This document shows, in pieces, positions 13,451-27,539 of a stretch of DNA of 64,000 nt; within the stretch, counting starts at the first letter, position 1, and each line of letters opens with the position of its first letter. The stretch is from Fratercula arctica (lineage: Eukaryota > Chordata > Aves > Charadriiformes > Alcidae). Position numbers and translations under genes: made by a program. The notes beneath the pieces were generated by a model. It did no database searches, had not been told where the DNA came from, and saw nothing but the letters and a program-made list of their open reading frames with translations. The stretch spans positions 51,744,096-51,808,095 of the forward strand of contig CANTUZ010000003.1 in assembly GCA_947846985.1 (NCBI GenBank), in the 5' to 3' direction.

Positions 13451-16400
13451 GAGGCTGGGCTCTGGCCTGGGTGGGGGTGACAGCGTGGACACCACCTCCT
13501 GCCCAAGCCTTCTCCTCGGGGAGCACAGTGGCATGGCGGTCCTGCCCGCACAGCCCTCCCTGCGCTGGGTTTGCCCTCCTTTCCCCTTGCCCACGGGCAC
13601 TGCAACCTCGTTGGCTGCCTGGCAGCAAGACATCGCTCACGGAGCTGTAGCTATCAGTTCTGCTAGAGGATGGGGGAGGCTCAGGGGTAACCCCCCACCA
13701 TCACCACCTCGCAGCTGGAATATGAATGACTGTGCAGAACTTCTACATGGTGTCTTTGCTTCTTCATGTCATCCTTTGTTCTTTCTGTACTTCTGCCTCA
13801 CATCTGGCTGGGGGTTTTTGCTTCAGTCCAGTCTTGGACTTCTCAGTCAGACTTCTCTGTTTCCCTCCACCTCCCCATCTACTTTTTGCTGCATCACTGA
13901 AGGAGACCCATATTTTCACAACAATCAGTAATGGGTCCTCTGCTGCAGAAACTAAGTCAAAAAAAAGAAAGGGGGGGGGGGGGGAACACGCATTACAGGT
14001 CTTGCCTGCTATGGAGGGAAACATAAGATACAAAAGTTTCTGCAGGCACTGGGAAAAATAAACACCACATTTTCTGGGAAAAAAAAAAAAAAAAAAAACA
14101 ACAATCCCAAATAGACCTAACAAGCAAAAGCACAATTGAAAGGAAGGCAAATAACACGGGCAGGCTTCACACAGGAATCTGGCAGGTGCCAGCTCCGCAC
14201 CTGCTTCTGGCCAGACACCCATCCTGGCATGCTGCTGCACAGCCCTGTGGCTGAGTGTGTGTGGGACCAACACAGAGCCACCTCCGAAATCTCAGGCTGC
14301 ACCTCTGCTGCTGGACGTACCTGCTGCAGGGACTCTGGCCCTGCTTGCTGCTCCAGCCCTCCTGCGCGAGCTGCTCAGACCACCCAGCCCATGGGAGCGG
14401 TGTCTCTGCTGCTAACAGCGGGCACGCCATCGCCTTTGGGCCCCGGGTGTTACATGTATGTGTTTTCTTCGGTTTGCAGTGTCCAAAATGAGGGGAAGAC
14501 AGTATTAACTGGTGAGCTGAATGGGATTTTTATAGCAAAACGCTGTGGGCTGCATACCCTGGCGATGTTACAGTGGAGGTGGCGTTGGAGGGCTCTTTGG
14601 AGGATGGGGAGCCAAACCTGGGGCCTGTTCATCCATACTGGGTATGGGGCAGCCCCCTGCAGAACTGCACCCCGGTTTTGCTTCAGAGCAAGGTGATCAC
14701 TTGCACCCCAGATGGGAGCCTGGGAGCGGGCTGAGATTTTAGCAGCCATTTGCAAGGTGGGGACCGTAGCCCAGAACTGAAGCAAGGAGCCAAATTATGT
14801 GACAGCATAGGCACGCTGTGACAAGCAAAGGGAACCCATTCCAGCCCCCAGCTGTGGAGGTCTCCAGTAGACTGTCTTTCACCACTCCTGGAATATTTCC
14901 TCCCAGAACCTGACTGCTCTAGCCTGGGAGAGGCTTTTAAAAACAAAGCAGCATATGAAAAAGGAGTCTCTAGTTGACAGGGTTTCAGACAGCTCAAGGT
15001 AAGGCACATCTGTAATACCACACGTTCAATACATTGCTGCCTGTTGCAGCCTGTTGTCTCCACATTGAAAGGAGCAACACTGGTAACTTTCTCCTCTTCT
15101 CGCTTTTCACTGTTCCCCTCATTGCTCTGAACGCTGCCCTTGTTGCTTGAGCATCACTGCTTCGTTACCCCGCCGTTGGGCCTTTGGGCCCCCCTGAGGG
15201 GCTTCCTGAAGGACGGAGCCTGCAGTGCGACAGCAGCACTCATGCAGTGGGGTGCTGAGCATAGCGAGCCTTCTACATTAAATGCCACCTGCGCCCTGAG
15301 TGCAACTTTTAAAGGCTTTTTCTGGATTATGAATCAAGGACTGACTTGAACGCTGACTAGTTAATTACATATGCAATTCTCATGTGGGGAAGCAGCTATT
15401 CCCGAGAGAAAGTAAACTCCACCAACAAGGTATGACAGCTGGGGGGGGGGGGGGGCGGAAACACCCAAACCAAAAGATCTGAATATTTGGGTCAAAAGCT
15501 TTATCAAATAGAACTGGGTAAAGTTCTATTAAAGTCTGGGATCTCAGCATCACTGAGATCCAAATCCTGCCTAAAATCTGTAGCAAGAGCATCTCTGCGT
15601 GAGGAAAGTACTGTTGAACACAGTGCCGTTTGTGAATTGCAGTGGATGTAGATACTGGCCAATGTAGCTGTGCCAGTACTCCCTGACAGGGACATGTGAG
15701 CCTGCTCTCAGGAGCAAAGGGTACCTGGCAAGGCAGGAGGCACAGCCTCAGCATGCCCCTCCATCTCCCAGGTTGGTTGTGGGTGGCAGAGGCAACGCAG
15801 GGGACCCTCCATGGGAGCTGACATCGTTCAGCAGGCTCACGCCCACTCCCTGCTTTTTAAATAAAGCTCTGAAAGGGGCAAAACACTGCCATTTCCAGCT
15901 GGAGGGAAAATGGTATGGGTGAATCTTCATAGAGTTTGCAAATCTGAAAGGTTTTATGTTTCCCTCAGCTGTTTCTTCACAGCTCACCCAGTGCAAGTGC
16001 ATCCAGGGCAGACAGAGGATTGAATGTGCAGGAGTGCAGCCACCTGCCTGGATGAAACTACCCGCCCTGCTCACCTGCACGTGCTGTGCAGCCCTGGAGG
16101 TTTTTCATTTGAAAGGCATAATTCCAGCGAGAACGTGAATAACTCAGGTATCAACCAAGATGCTGTGCTTCAATGAGTATGGGCTTGTTCCCATGGTAAT
16201 GTGCAATTTGGTTTTTTTTGCAGGAAAGGCATTTTCTGTAATTAGCCCAGCTGGCATTAGTGTAACATCTGATTAAATTATAGCTCAAACCAAGACAAGG
16301 GATAGTTGGAGTTGCTGATACTTTCTCTCTTGTTTATGCTAATGCTTCTCTTTCAAGCCAGCTGAGGCCAGACAAATGATCACTGTCCGCTGGAGAATCC

Positions 16401-18061
16401 CCGAGCAGAGAAGATGCAGCACACCAGCAGCTTGCTTGCTGAATTTCTAAAAAACTCATTGGAGCAGGCCCTCAGCTGGCACAATCTAGCAGAGCTCCTT
16501 GCCTCATCTCCTTTCATTCACTTTTGAGCTCCGCTAATTATACCAGCTAACAAAACAGCTTTTTGCATGTGGCAAATTAACTTATTCACTCTTCACTTCT
16601 AGAATGTTTGTCATTAATGCAAAGGAAAGATAGCTGCAGCCTCTGGGATAAAATGGTAATACCACCAGTTTGCAGGGGCAGGTTTATAACTATAAGAGAC
16701 AGACAGAGAGGTATGCAAAAGAAGAACTTTAGTAAGCCAAATTGCCCAGATATTTACAGGCAACCTCAAGGATTCTGTACAGAGAGTTTCTTTCCTGTGG
16801 AATCTGGAGTGCTGGCTGCAGCTTGCTTGGGCATAAGCAGGCAGGATTCATCCGCAGCACAGTACAGGTATGGACGTGGCAGCAGGGGCTACCACACAGG
16901 CATGGCTCAGCACCCAGCAGCTGAAGCCACATCTGCTGTGACGAGTGTCTAAGAGAGCGAGCTTCCACACGAGCTGCAATCACAGCTTTGGATCCAAGTG
17001 AAAACGTAGCAGCCTTCCACTAAATTCCAGCAACGTTTGCTTTATTAATGCACAAGAAAGTAGGAATGCTGCATGAAACACTGCTAGGGGAGTTTCTGAA
17101 CACTTATTCTAATGGGTATCACCCAGCACAGCACAACCTTGTTTAAATGATTTGAGACCCTTGTCCTGTAAACGTTTTGCATCTGTTTAACATTAAACCT
17201 GCGCAAAGTGTAAGGATAATAATCCTTATATGCGTGAGCCTGAGCATCTATTTTACTTCAAGATGAACAGAAACAGTTTTAAGCATGTTAATCATGTAAT
17301 GCTTTTGGGTTGACATCCACAGTTCCATTGGAGGCCACTAACAGAGAGAAAAGAGTCTGAAAGAGAACCAGAAAATGCCTGCCAGCCATGTAAAACTCCT
17401 ATGAGCACCTGGTAAGCACCCCTCTTCCTTGCAGGTTGTCCTGTTTTAGCGTGAGCATGTGCACAGGTTGGTAGAAGCCCAGACAGCTGCATCGCACAAA
17501 GTAAATGCTCATTTTTTAAAAAGAAGACAAGGTAGAATATATACTTGCTATGGGCAAATCACTTGTAATCAATAATTTATTTGCTGAGTTTTGCCTCTTC
17601 TTCTGGTGATCACTTGTCTGCAAGTAGTTTCTTTACTGTAATTGTTAATTACTTCTGTTTATATGCTTTAATAATTCTCCCACTGAAATCAAAGGAAAGA
17701 TTTCCATTCTTAATCATGAAATGGTTCAGGCCCATGTTCATGAAGCTATCTGGGATATTTACCTAATTCAGCTTCGAGATACAGGTTCAAAAAAAATTGT
17801 CAGAAGAAATTGAAAAGTTGTTTAAGTTAAATTAAATTACCAGATGAATGTCAATGCTGTCTGAATTCTTCAGTGCCCATCTGGTAGACTCATTTAAACA
17901 AAAACTAAAGAAGAGGAGATTATGTCATTAAAGAATGCCTGCACACAAACAAGGAGCAACTAAGGTTTTTCAGGCAGCTGTAGAGCTGGCGCTCCTTGCT
18001 TCTTGAGTTGTTTATGTCTGAAACCGTATCTTTTCCATGCCATTCTCCTCACAAAAATGAC
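13451..18061. other. Non-coding stretch with homopolymer runs
   Basis: No gene is supported. Visible structure is limited to a 14-base G run at 13971-13984, a 20-base A run at 14079-14098 preceded by AATAAA, a 15-base G run at 15441-15455, and an RFX-like palindrome at 16187-16200 within unique, possibly conserved sequence (about 16.18-16.4 kb). A 186-codon plus-strand frame at 14136-14696 has no recognisable domain and I treat it as chance. Confidence 0.45.
16187..16200. promoter_or_regulatory. RFX-type X-box palindrome
   Basis: The 14-mer GTTCCCATGGTAAT matches the dyad RFX consensus GTTNCCATGGNAAC at all positions except the last. It lies about 2.7 kb upstream of the left CpG island with respect to minus-strand transcription. 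RFX dimers bind such inverted repeats in enhancers. A single 14-mer can arise by chance, so function is unproven. Confidence 0.35.
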
Positions 18062-18118
18062 AGTGATCGATAACCTTAAGGGTCTTTTCCAAACTAAATG
18101 ATTCTATGATTCTGTGAC
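18062..18118 (+). mobile_element. CR1 LINE 3' terminal scrap
   Basis: About 57 bp matching the very end of CR1: an AAGGGTCTTTTCCAAACTAAATG-like block corresponding to the CR1 AAGGTCCCTTCCAACC segment, followed by the terminal repeat ATTCTATGATTCTGTG. Only the 3' UTR end is present and it has diverged. Confidence 0.75.
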
Positions 18119-21100
18119 TTTTAGGTGCGAAATGCCTGGCCCTACTTCTGTCGGGCTGCATTTTAGCAGCTCCTCCTTCCCACAAAGCCAAGGCAGGGTG
18201 GTTTGGTTTCCAGCCCTGTGGCAACAAACGCCACAAAGTGAGCTGTAACTTTCTCCCCCGAGCAGACACCAAGTTCTGCCTGCACGTGCCGTACAAGCAC
18301 GCCTTGGTCCAGAGAGCAAGCCCCATGAAAATGTCTGTTGAGACAGCCGGTCAGGCCACCCAGCCAGGAGGGCTTGGGTGAAGGCTGAGCCGGCCACAGG
18401 AAGCAGAGCAGCGCGAGCAGAGCAGTTGGGAAGCACCACGGGCTTCATTCAGGCCGATGGTTTTACAGTGAGAACGCGCTGGGAGCTGGGGGCTTGTGGG
18501 GTTGCAGCCTTGGGAAGGTAGGGCACCCCAGCCTGCCACCTCCAGAAGTTAGTTATATTAGTCTGCTGATTCTAAGATTCTTTCATTTGGTCATTTTTCT
18601 CACTTTTTTATCAGCCTGCCTCAGCAGGAGTGTCTCAGTTATTGCTACGATGGTAGCATCTGCCTCCAAATCCTGATTCTCCATCTTCTCTTTCCAGTAC
18701 TCTGCCTATATAGACACTAATTATCCGACATGGATGAGAGTGGGTGGCAGCAAGAGGTTGCTGCTCCTCTCCATTAAACGGCTTCAACTTCTAGAGCAAA
18801 TGAGTATTTTCCTTTGAGTGTTTATGGATATGGAGATAGCACTGTTACTCTACAATGTGATTTTGTCAGAATAGCGAGTGTAAGAATATGATGCCGTGAT
18901 TCCCCATTCCTCATCTCTTGGTGAGACTAAATTGGTGTAATTCAGCCATGTAGAGTCGTAGCCTTTGCTGCTTCACCAGACACCTTTCAACACTGCAACT
19001 AGTCAGCAATAAAACAGCAGAATACGAGTGCTGCTTATGAAAGCCTTTGCAAAATTTACATTTAAAGCCTCAAGAACAATTTCCCCATGCTCTGGCATGG
19101 TGTCACAAAACCTGAGACCAGCTCTGGGACTGACAACTCAATGAAAAGCAAGGTGGGTAAATGAAGCAAGCCCTGAAGCTTGTCAAACCTAGGTGCTGTT
19201 GACTGCCTGAAGCACACAGTCCCCAGAGGTACGGGACATTTGCCAGTGTGATGCCTGGACATCAGTGTTCACACTCTGTGAACTGCCAGGAGAAGGAATA
19301 ACTGACGTGAACTTTGATGATGGGCACCATGAGAGAAACAACCTTGGCTGCCCAGGTTCAAGACCATTTCAACTTCACAAAGTACTGAGTCCTAAAAGCT
19401 TCGTCTTGGCAAGCAGCAGTCTAACAAAATGTGTGTCAGCTTGGCCACTCTTACTATGGGTTCTTCCAAATTAAACATGACTTTGGCTGCTACTAGAAAA
19501 GGAAAAAATGCCTCACCCCTCTGCACTGAGCCCCCCGCAATGGAAGATCACTGAACAGGAAAGGCACATAAGAGTTTCAAAGCTGCAGTTCCTGTATGGC
19601 TCTTGTGCATCCACATTGCAGCTGGTGGTAACATCAAGACACAGCACTGGGAGAAGCCTTAAGTGGAGATAGAGGCTGGGGCTCTACACAAACCCCTGAC
19701 CTATGCCACTTGGCCAAAATAAAGAGATTTTCATCACAGCTCCAAGGGGTAGAGGGCATCTGAGTTGCATGGACAGGCCCTGCAGCACAGCCTGGCTACG
19801 TGATGGGGAGTTTAGGACTTCTAGATCCCCATTTTCACCCCCTTCCCCTTAACTGCTTAACTCCAGCAGGAACTACAGCCCTGCCAGGAATTAGGAGCAT
19901 TGAGGACACGGGAGAGGCTGCCCTTACTCGCTGCTTCTCTTTGCCAGGTGACACCACAGCCAGCAGCTCAGAGCAGTGATGGCGGGGAAGCTCCTGTGCT
20001 GCCAGCCCGGGAACAGTGACCAGGACGGGGATGGGGACAGGGACCAGGACAGGGAGCTCTGGTTCTGTGAGGAAAGGACTCTCACCAGGCTCAGCACTCA
20101 CAGGGATTGTGAGAGGATCAGGAGTGCTTCGTGATGATAAGAGCCTCAGAGGATTCATCTCCCAACTCTAATCAATGTCTCCTGGACCCATATAAACACC
20201 GTTGATCTAGAGATTTGCCCAAGCTCGTTTTCCCTAATGCTCCCCCTGCTCCTCCACCAGGGAGCAAGAAACAGCCCGTTCCCAATAGGCACCTCCAAGA
20301 AACTCATTCCTGTAAACTCGGGAGTGAGAAGACACCCCTACTTTTTTACAGCAGTAGAGCATATTCCTTCTCTGAGGTTCTTCTGCTAAAAAAGCAGGCT
20401 ATTGTTATGTCTCTATTTGGCAAGAAAAAAACTGAGATTGATCAATGGCTTGGGGTTGCTTTTTCCTTAATGACTGCAACTGCTTTGCTCTCACAGTGTT
20501 TTTTTAGGGATATTGTTTACTCCAGCTTCAGCCCTGCTCAGAACACTTGGAATTCAAATAAACTGCATTGCATTGCATTTTCTGGCAGGCACCCAACGCA
20601 ATGAATTTCAAACTAGTGTTTGATTTTGTCAGCTACAAGGCAGAGAGGCATCTCACTAGTCAAGACTAATCCTTCCAGTTGCTAAACAGCATGACCCCAT
20701 GAATTTGCTGCCAGTCACATCACTGAGGTCACATTATCCCTCAGTAAAAGTACCCCAAAAACATGGTAAAATGCAGATGGTGATTTGCAGACTTAGGAGA
20801 CTTTGAACCTGTGTTATTTAATACCTGGAATTAACTGTGGGTGTATCTGCTGACATTTGGAAGAAAGATAAAAGACTTCTAACCTTTAGGGTGATTCACA
20901 AAGACTTAAAATATTTAGAGTTATTTGTGGTTGCAGATCTTAAACAGATAATTGAAAAAGTGTTGACCAGACATGACTTTTCAGTAATTAGATAGACAAG
21001 AAGAACAAAGGAACTTTTTGAGGTCAAGAGATCTTCCCAAAAATATTATTCCCCCCTGCAAGAAAAACTGATGTTATATATATTTTAAAGTCAAGGTTTC

Positions 21101-24100
21101 CCAAAGAGCTTTACAACATGCTACCTGATGAACATGAAGGCAAAGTATCACTCAGACCTGTTAAACACTCTGAGCCATGCAGAGCGTGGGCTGTTTAATG
21201 CCAGCTTGAAAGGGGGGTCCTGGCCACGGCCTCCTGCCTCCCACTCATTTTGCATACAGCAATTAGCCGGAGCCCCCCTGGTTCCTTACACGCTTCCAGC
21301 AAGTCTCCTGCAGCACTGAGATGTTTGCACTTCCCCTTCCTCTTCAGCAAGAGCCCTCCTGCCAAGCAGCCCCATTTCCTAAATCTTCGTGTCAGCCTGG
21401 AGGCTGGAAACAATGCTGCTGTTGCACAAGCCGACCCCCAAAACATTGAAGGGTTGTGCCTGATTTCTTCATGAATGGTCTGACTGTCACCAGGGCCATG
21501 AGGAAGGCCAGATCCCCGCCCCATGCCCTGCCTGCCACCCTACAAGAGCCGGGTGTTTCTGCCACAGTCCCTGGCGGCAGGCGCTGCTGGTATTTGGCTC
21601 TTAGGACTCGTCGCCCAAAGAAGGTTTCCCTGAATGTCACCATCCCCATCGGACCTGTAGGCTCAGACGGATGGCCCCAAAGTGGCACGGCGTTGCCCGG
21701 CTGATCTCATAGGGGACAGCTCGGAGGGCAGCGTGTCCCCCCCAGGCACAGCTGGGTCTGCCAGATGGGGCTGGAGGACGCTGCCAACACGCTCCAGCTC
21801 TGCCCATGACCTGGGAACAAGGGGGATGCTTCGCTGAACATGAGACCACCGCGCTGGGAGGGGCACAGCTCTGCTGCTGCTGCCTCAGGAGAAAGATTTT
21901 TCCAACGCATGATGGCTCTCCGTACTTGAAGCACCAGTTTGGAAACACAGTGTAGGGCAATGCTGACAAAGCTCTTCTCTGCTATTCGTGTCGTTCAGGG
22001 TGTTTTACCCCTCAGCTTTGCCTTGATGAAGTTCTTTCTCTGCTTCAGGGACAAGGTACTTAATTATTTGAGACACCTGGCCTGGGACTGTGGATTATGG
22101 ACTGTCAGGATGCAGGTGCCACAAAGGGAGAAGGAGCTCAGCCTGGCAGAGGAAGAGCTAGCGATGGTTTGAGCATGCTGCAGCTGTAGGGGACACCTCT
22201 TGAGCGTCAGGGACCTGCATTTCTCTCCCTTTCTGTTAGGAATTGCAAGCAGCCTGGAGTCAAAGTAGCATTTTTAAAAGGTCTTCTCCAACTGCACCCA
22301 CCTCCCTGTCCTCTCCAGAACTGTTGCTTTGTCCTCGCTCAGTTTTCCTTTGCCTAATCATATTTTCTCCCTTTTTAACTTTCACCCCTCATCCTCAGAT
22401 AGCATCTCATCATTTCTCCTCTTCCTTCAATCCCTTCCTCCAGCCCCAGCTTGGAAAATGGAGTTGTACCGTGGCCTGTCCACATTGGAACAATCAGAAA
22501 AATTCACCATATTTCATGAAAATTGTGAAGTGAAACTGGCTTAGTAACATCAACCAAGTTATCTTCAGTTTGAACGAGAACGTCCATGCAGATGGATGGA
22601 GATGAGATTTAACTAATTCCCTTCACATTTATACTTCCAAGTAATGTAGATTACCTCCGCAGGCACTCACCTTTGAAAAACCATCACCACATTGTGGTCG
22701 TTTCTCAGCAGTCTCCAGTGCCTGGCTGTTGTACGTCTTTCCTTTTTCTGCCTGTAGGCACTTCTTGGCAGGGTTCATCTCTTTTCTCCTGCAGTATAAC
22801 AGCCAGAAGAACAAGACCTCAACTTTGGCTGAGCTCTGGCAGGAGCAGAATTAAGAAGGTCCATAGCTGCTCCACCTCTGCGTCAGGGCTGCGCTGGGTG
22901 GCAGTGCCCCATCCAGACTGAACTGCCAGGGCAACTGGCATAAATTTTCTGGCAGAAGAGGCTGCCCGAAGGGCAACCGCTGGTGCGAATAGGATGCACA
23001 GCTCAATATTTCCTCATACTTGGGATATTTGGCACAGAGGTTATGAAAATAAAGGACAATCAACTGTTTTCTAGGGAAGTGGGTACAAAGATAATTTTGA
23101 TGCAAATTCTTTTCAGAAACCAATTTTCACCATGAGAATGCTGGCATTTAAATGCATTTTAAGAGCTAAGAAAAATGCTTAATTTGTCCTCTGCTGCCAG
23201 GCAGGAACATTGCGTTTCAGGTTTGTCTCAAGAACTTCCTGAGCAAGTGGGTTTGCCGTGTTAACATTGCTCTTAGTTGTGGTTAACTTCTGCTAAGTGC
23301 CAATATTGCTATGAGTCTATTGATTGCGTTTCAGGATGCAAAAGAGAAGAGTGTTTTGAATAGGCAGTGGGACTTACCTTCACTGTTAATAAACCACACA
23401 CTAATTGAAATGAAGATAAGACTGTTGTTTTGAAATAAAATATGCAGAAAATGATTTCTCATTTCTTTTTCATGAGAGGACACTGAGCCACTCATTCTGA
23501 TTCAATAGGTTGAGTTTTTGGCCGCTTCTCCTAGGTTCTGCTGCCTTGAGTGAATGGCTGATGGATGGTGTAAAACTGAAAGTACTGGATCTTCGCTAAT
23601 CATTATGGCCAGCACATAGATGTCTAAGCAAAGGAATCTGTTGCATTCCACTCTGAAGTGATTTCCAATGGGTCCATCAGAGCAAAACAATTTTCAAAGT
23701 GTCTCTAAATTGAGGCGGTGGGAAATTAGCTATAGGACAAAGAGGAGCTAAGAAAACTGCCCACTAGAACCACTCAAAGTCTCTAAGAAGGCTATCAAAT
23801 GTAGAGGTACCAGGAATAATTCAACAAATTTCTCATCTGGAAATCAATGCTGGTCAGACAGGTACTGTAGGAAACAATCGCTATTCTTATCCCCTTCCCC
23901 AGGCATCAGCCTTTGGCCATTGCCAAAGACAGGACACTGATAGAGGTGAAACTTTGGTGTGACCCAAAACAGACATCTGTGGCTGTGATTTGAATTGCCA
24001 CTGCAGAGAACAGCTGCTCTGGTCATCCAATTTCAGTAGAAAGTTCACACACAGAGGAGATGTCAGCGCCTCATCCCACCCACGTGCTCCAGGAAAAGAA

Positions 24101-27100
24101 TCTAAATGAACTTGCACCAAAGATATCTGAACCCAAAATGCATCTTTCTGGCCCACAAAAGAGGCCCATGAATAAGGGCAGTTCTGAGTCAAACACCCCC
24201 TGCACCGTGCAGGGAAGGCAGCTATCCTTCCTCCCAAATTACACCTGAAGAAAGCTGCGGGACATGCTGCGGTTTGAGCCAAGTACTGTTCAGTACAAAG
24301 ACTTAGTCCTGAGCGCATCCATAAAGCAGCTAGCCAAAGCTAGCCAGCTTCCTGTTATCTACCTAAACATGACCTGGCATGACCCAGAGTGGACTTAAGC
24401 AACATTTTGTACCTAAGCAGCAAACACTGAGAAAGCTCCTTCTGCTGCAGCCCGTTGCTGTGCAGTGTCCCAGCAACAGGGCTGACCCCCTCAGCCACCC
24501 CTGCTGCTCTGTTGCCGCCTCGCAGAGAATTCATTCGGGTTCAATAGCGGAGACACTTGACCCTGAGGCACTGTGGAATTTGGGTCCATGCCATCCAAAA
24601 GGCTTCCTGCTACCGCAGCGTAATGATTGCAGTTGAGGAGTTAACACCTTGGTACAGAAGCACTCTCCACTGCAAGGCAGCGGGGCTTTGGGTGCCAGAG
24701 AGAGCTTTCTTGGGAGCTTGTGTGAGACCAAGATTGCCAAGAGGGGCATGGAGCACAGCGTCGTGACTCACCACGCAGGAATCAAGCTGACCAGCTTCTG
24801 CCTGCAGCTACACAGGGACTGTGCTCGGTCCCTGCTGGGACTGGGGCAGAAACGCGAGGTCAGTGCTCCTCTCTCTCCCATTCCTTAGCTGCCAGAAGAA
24901 AGTCAGTAGCATCTCCAGGGCCACGATGATTCTTGCTCTTGGAACAAGGATTCTGGACTTTTGACGTATCTTAGGTGATGTTATTTTGGCTCAATCAGAT
25001 TATGCTGGGATCAGACAGGCTGGGACCATTTAAGACTCCCGAGTTTGAGGTTTTATGGCCTGGGGAGCTGTCATGCGGATCCAGAAGGATTTCCTCTATA
25101 AAAACAGGGGGGAGAGAAAACACATTTCAATCCCTCGAATCCAAAGGATGTTGTAAAAATTATCTTCCAATTCTAGTTCACTTCTAAGTCATTAAGCCCC
25201 ACCTCCTGGTGAATGGCTAAATTGCAGCAAGAGACAGTGTTCTAGGTCAGGTAAAAACAGTTAGAAGTTTTTAAGAGAATAGTATTGAAGTAGGAAAATG
25301 CCTTAACTACACTTCAAATATTTTAGGAGAATGCACTGATCTTCATCAAAGTGTCAACCAAATGGTTTTAAAAGGCATCGTACTGTTTTATTTCAAGTGG
25401 GGTTTTTATGTTGGATTCCATTTTCTTCACTGGGTGTAAACTCTCACATTATAAAATAAACTTTACGTTTCAGCTATCCTTAACCAAAACAGTTTGGAAT
25501 ACTTTGTTGCACAAAAACTTCCAGTATTTTGTTTTTTCATTTCATTGACGTGAACAAAAATAAATGTTGAAATGTTAAAGTTTCTCTGAGGACAAGGGAT
25601 GCTTCCCAGGCAACACCTCAGAGCCCCGAAGTTTTGTGTAGCTCATGGCCAACCGCTTCTTCTCTTTTCTGCACGCTGGAATAGGTGCAGAGACCAGCAG
25701 ATATTGCTGATGTGGGGTTGCCCAGCTCGTTGGCAAATCTGCCTCACCAACTTCCTCCCTTAGATGCTGTTCAGCAAAGATATAGGTAATCAAAGTGTGG
25801 AGGCCAAACCAGAGCACCAGGTACGGATGGCACAGAGATATGGGCAGCAGGATGAGGTGCTCAAACAGGCAGCTGAACATCTCGACCTGGCCATCATTTT
25901 GTAAAACTCACTTGTAAATGCCACTGCGACTGGTGGCAGCCCAGCTCGTCACACCTCTGTGCATTAAATGCTGTCCCGCTGGCAAATGAGTTCCTGAGCG
26001 ACGGGGTGGTACGAAGCAGGGTCTGTTGGAATGGTGAAAGACACACAGGTAACACTGTTGAACCAGTAGCTCAAAGTCCATCTAACCAACTACCTGTATA
26101 ACTTGATCTTGCTATTTTAAGCAGTTTTCTCACTCTTCTCAGCAGTAGCAGTGAGCACACACAAATCAAGACCAGCCCCATAACCATCAAAGTTCTAAAC
26201 GCTGGCTGGGGAATAGGATGACTCTAGAAAGATGTGGAAGAGCATGAAGAAACAGGGAGACAGCCCAAGTCTGTCAAGTCTTTTGGAAGTACTGTAACTA
26301 AATGTATTTTCAAGGAGGGATTTGAAACTGAAACTAAGCAGATGTGGGTGTTACAGGGTCCTCCTCCAGGTACACAGACCAGAAAAGGAGAAATCACAAC
26401 TGTTCCCAGTAGGTACAACAACCTCACTATGTTAAATCAACTCATTTGAAAAGCAGGGTAAAAACAGAAGGACAAGAGCTGCTGTTGCTTCAGAGTGCTC
26501 GAGCTCCTGCGTTGTCCGTGGTGCAGATTCCTGCCCTTTCCGAGTTTTGTTTCTGGCATGTACTTGTTTCTGGCACATCTGACGAGCAGTTGCAGTGCTC
26601 TTAGAAGAAGGTGAGGGGTTTGTTTGTAGGACCTGCACATCCACAACACATCTCCGCAACGTGAAATGACAAACAAAGCGGCATCCTCGGGAAGAGTGTG
26701 TTTTCATAAGCCACAAGACAGATTTTCAAGATGAATCAGTCTTCCTTCGGTTTGAAAGTGAAAGATGGATATCTGGAGTGTGCCAAGATGATACTTGGAA
26801 GGAGTAGCACTTGAAAATACATTATGCAACTGCTGGCCAGTCTGTGTATAATACACACGCACGTACACACATGAAGTGTCAGCTCATGAGATTTTTTTTT
26901 ACCGCAGTCATGGCACTGCAGGGAGCTGAAGGATGCTCCTGTGGTCCAGGAATGACACAGCCCCATGGGACTGTCTTACAGGCAGGCAGATGCTCCGTGA
27001 TGCTACAGATACCGAGCCTGGTGTGGAGTACGAACTGTGCTCCTGGGGGCCTGACCGCAGGATTTGGGATGATCTCCCGGGGCACCACAAGCACAAAAAA

Positions 27101-27539
27101 CAATTATAGCTGTGCACCGTTCACCCAGTAAAGTCCCCAAAAAGAAGCCAGCCTTTTGCATGCCGACGTGGTCACCCACAGCTGGCAAAGCCTCTGGCCT
27201 TCCTCCCTTGCAGCCACACTCCCCACCCATGAGACAGCCGCCGGCTGCCTGGTGCGGCGGGAGAGGCAGATCCCCACGGGAAGCTACCCATCAGCGAGTG
27301 ACTACGGGCCACAGCACATCATGCCACTGCCCAACCCTGCAATGGGGGTGTGGGTTTAACACTGCCTAGACCCTGGCACCATGGAAAAGCTGCTCAGAGT
27401 TACTGCTCCCCATCTAGACGGCTTTTATAAACTCCACGGATGGCATTTCGCTGTTTACTCTAGCCACAGCGACTGTGGGGGAGAATTCAGTTCTGGAAGG
27501 TGTCCAGCCTGGGTCTGTGATTCTCGTGCAAGTGTATCT

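Noticed and set aside
12311..13605. Very long overlapping frames on both strands (up to 306 codons) in the left CpG island
   Set aside because: They overlap in several frames on both strands and have Pro/Ala/Arg/Gly-rich composition, as expected where stops are rare in CpG-rich DNA. Only the short signal-peptide-like segment with a donor is kept, at low confidence.
14136..14696. A 186-codon plus-strand frame
   Set aside because: It is Cys/Trp/Arg-rich without any domain, lies next to homopolymer runs, and has no promoter or splice context.
20215..20604. A 129-codon plus-strand frame in moderately AT-rich DNA
   Set aside because: There is no recognisable motif, no splice sites or Kozak context decide it, and its composition changes along its length.
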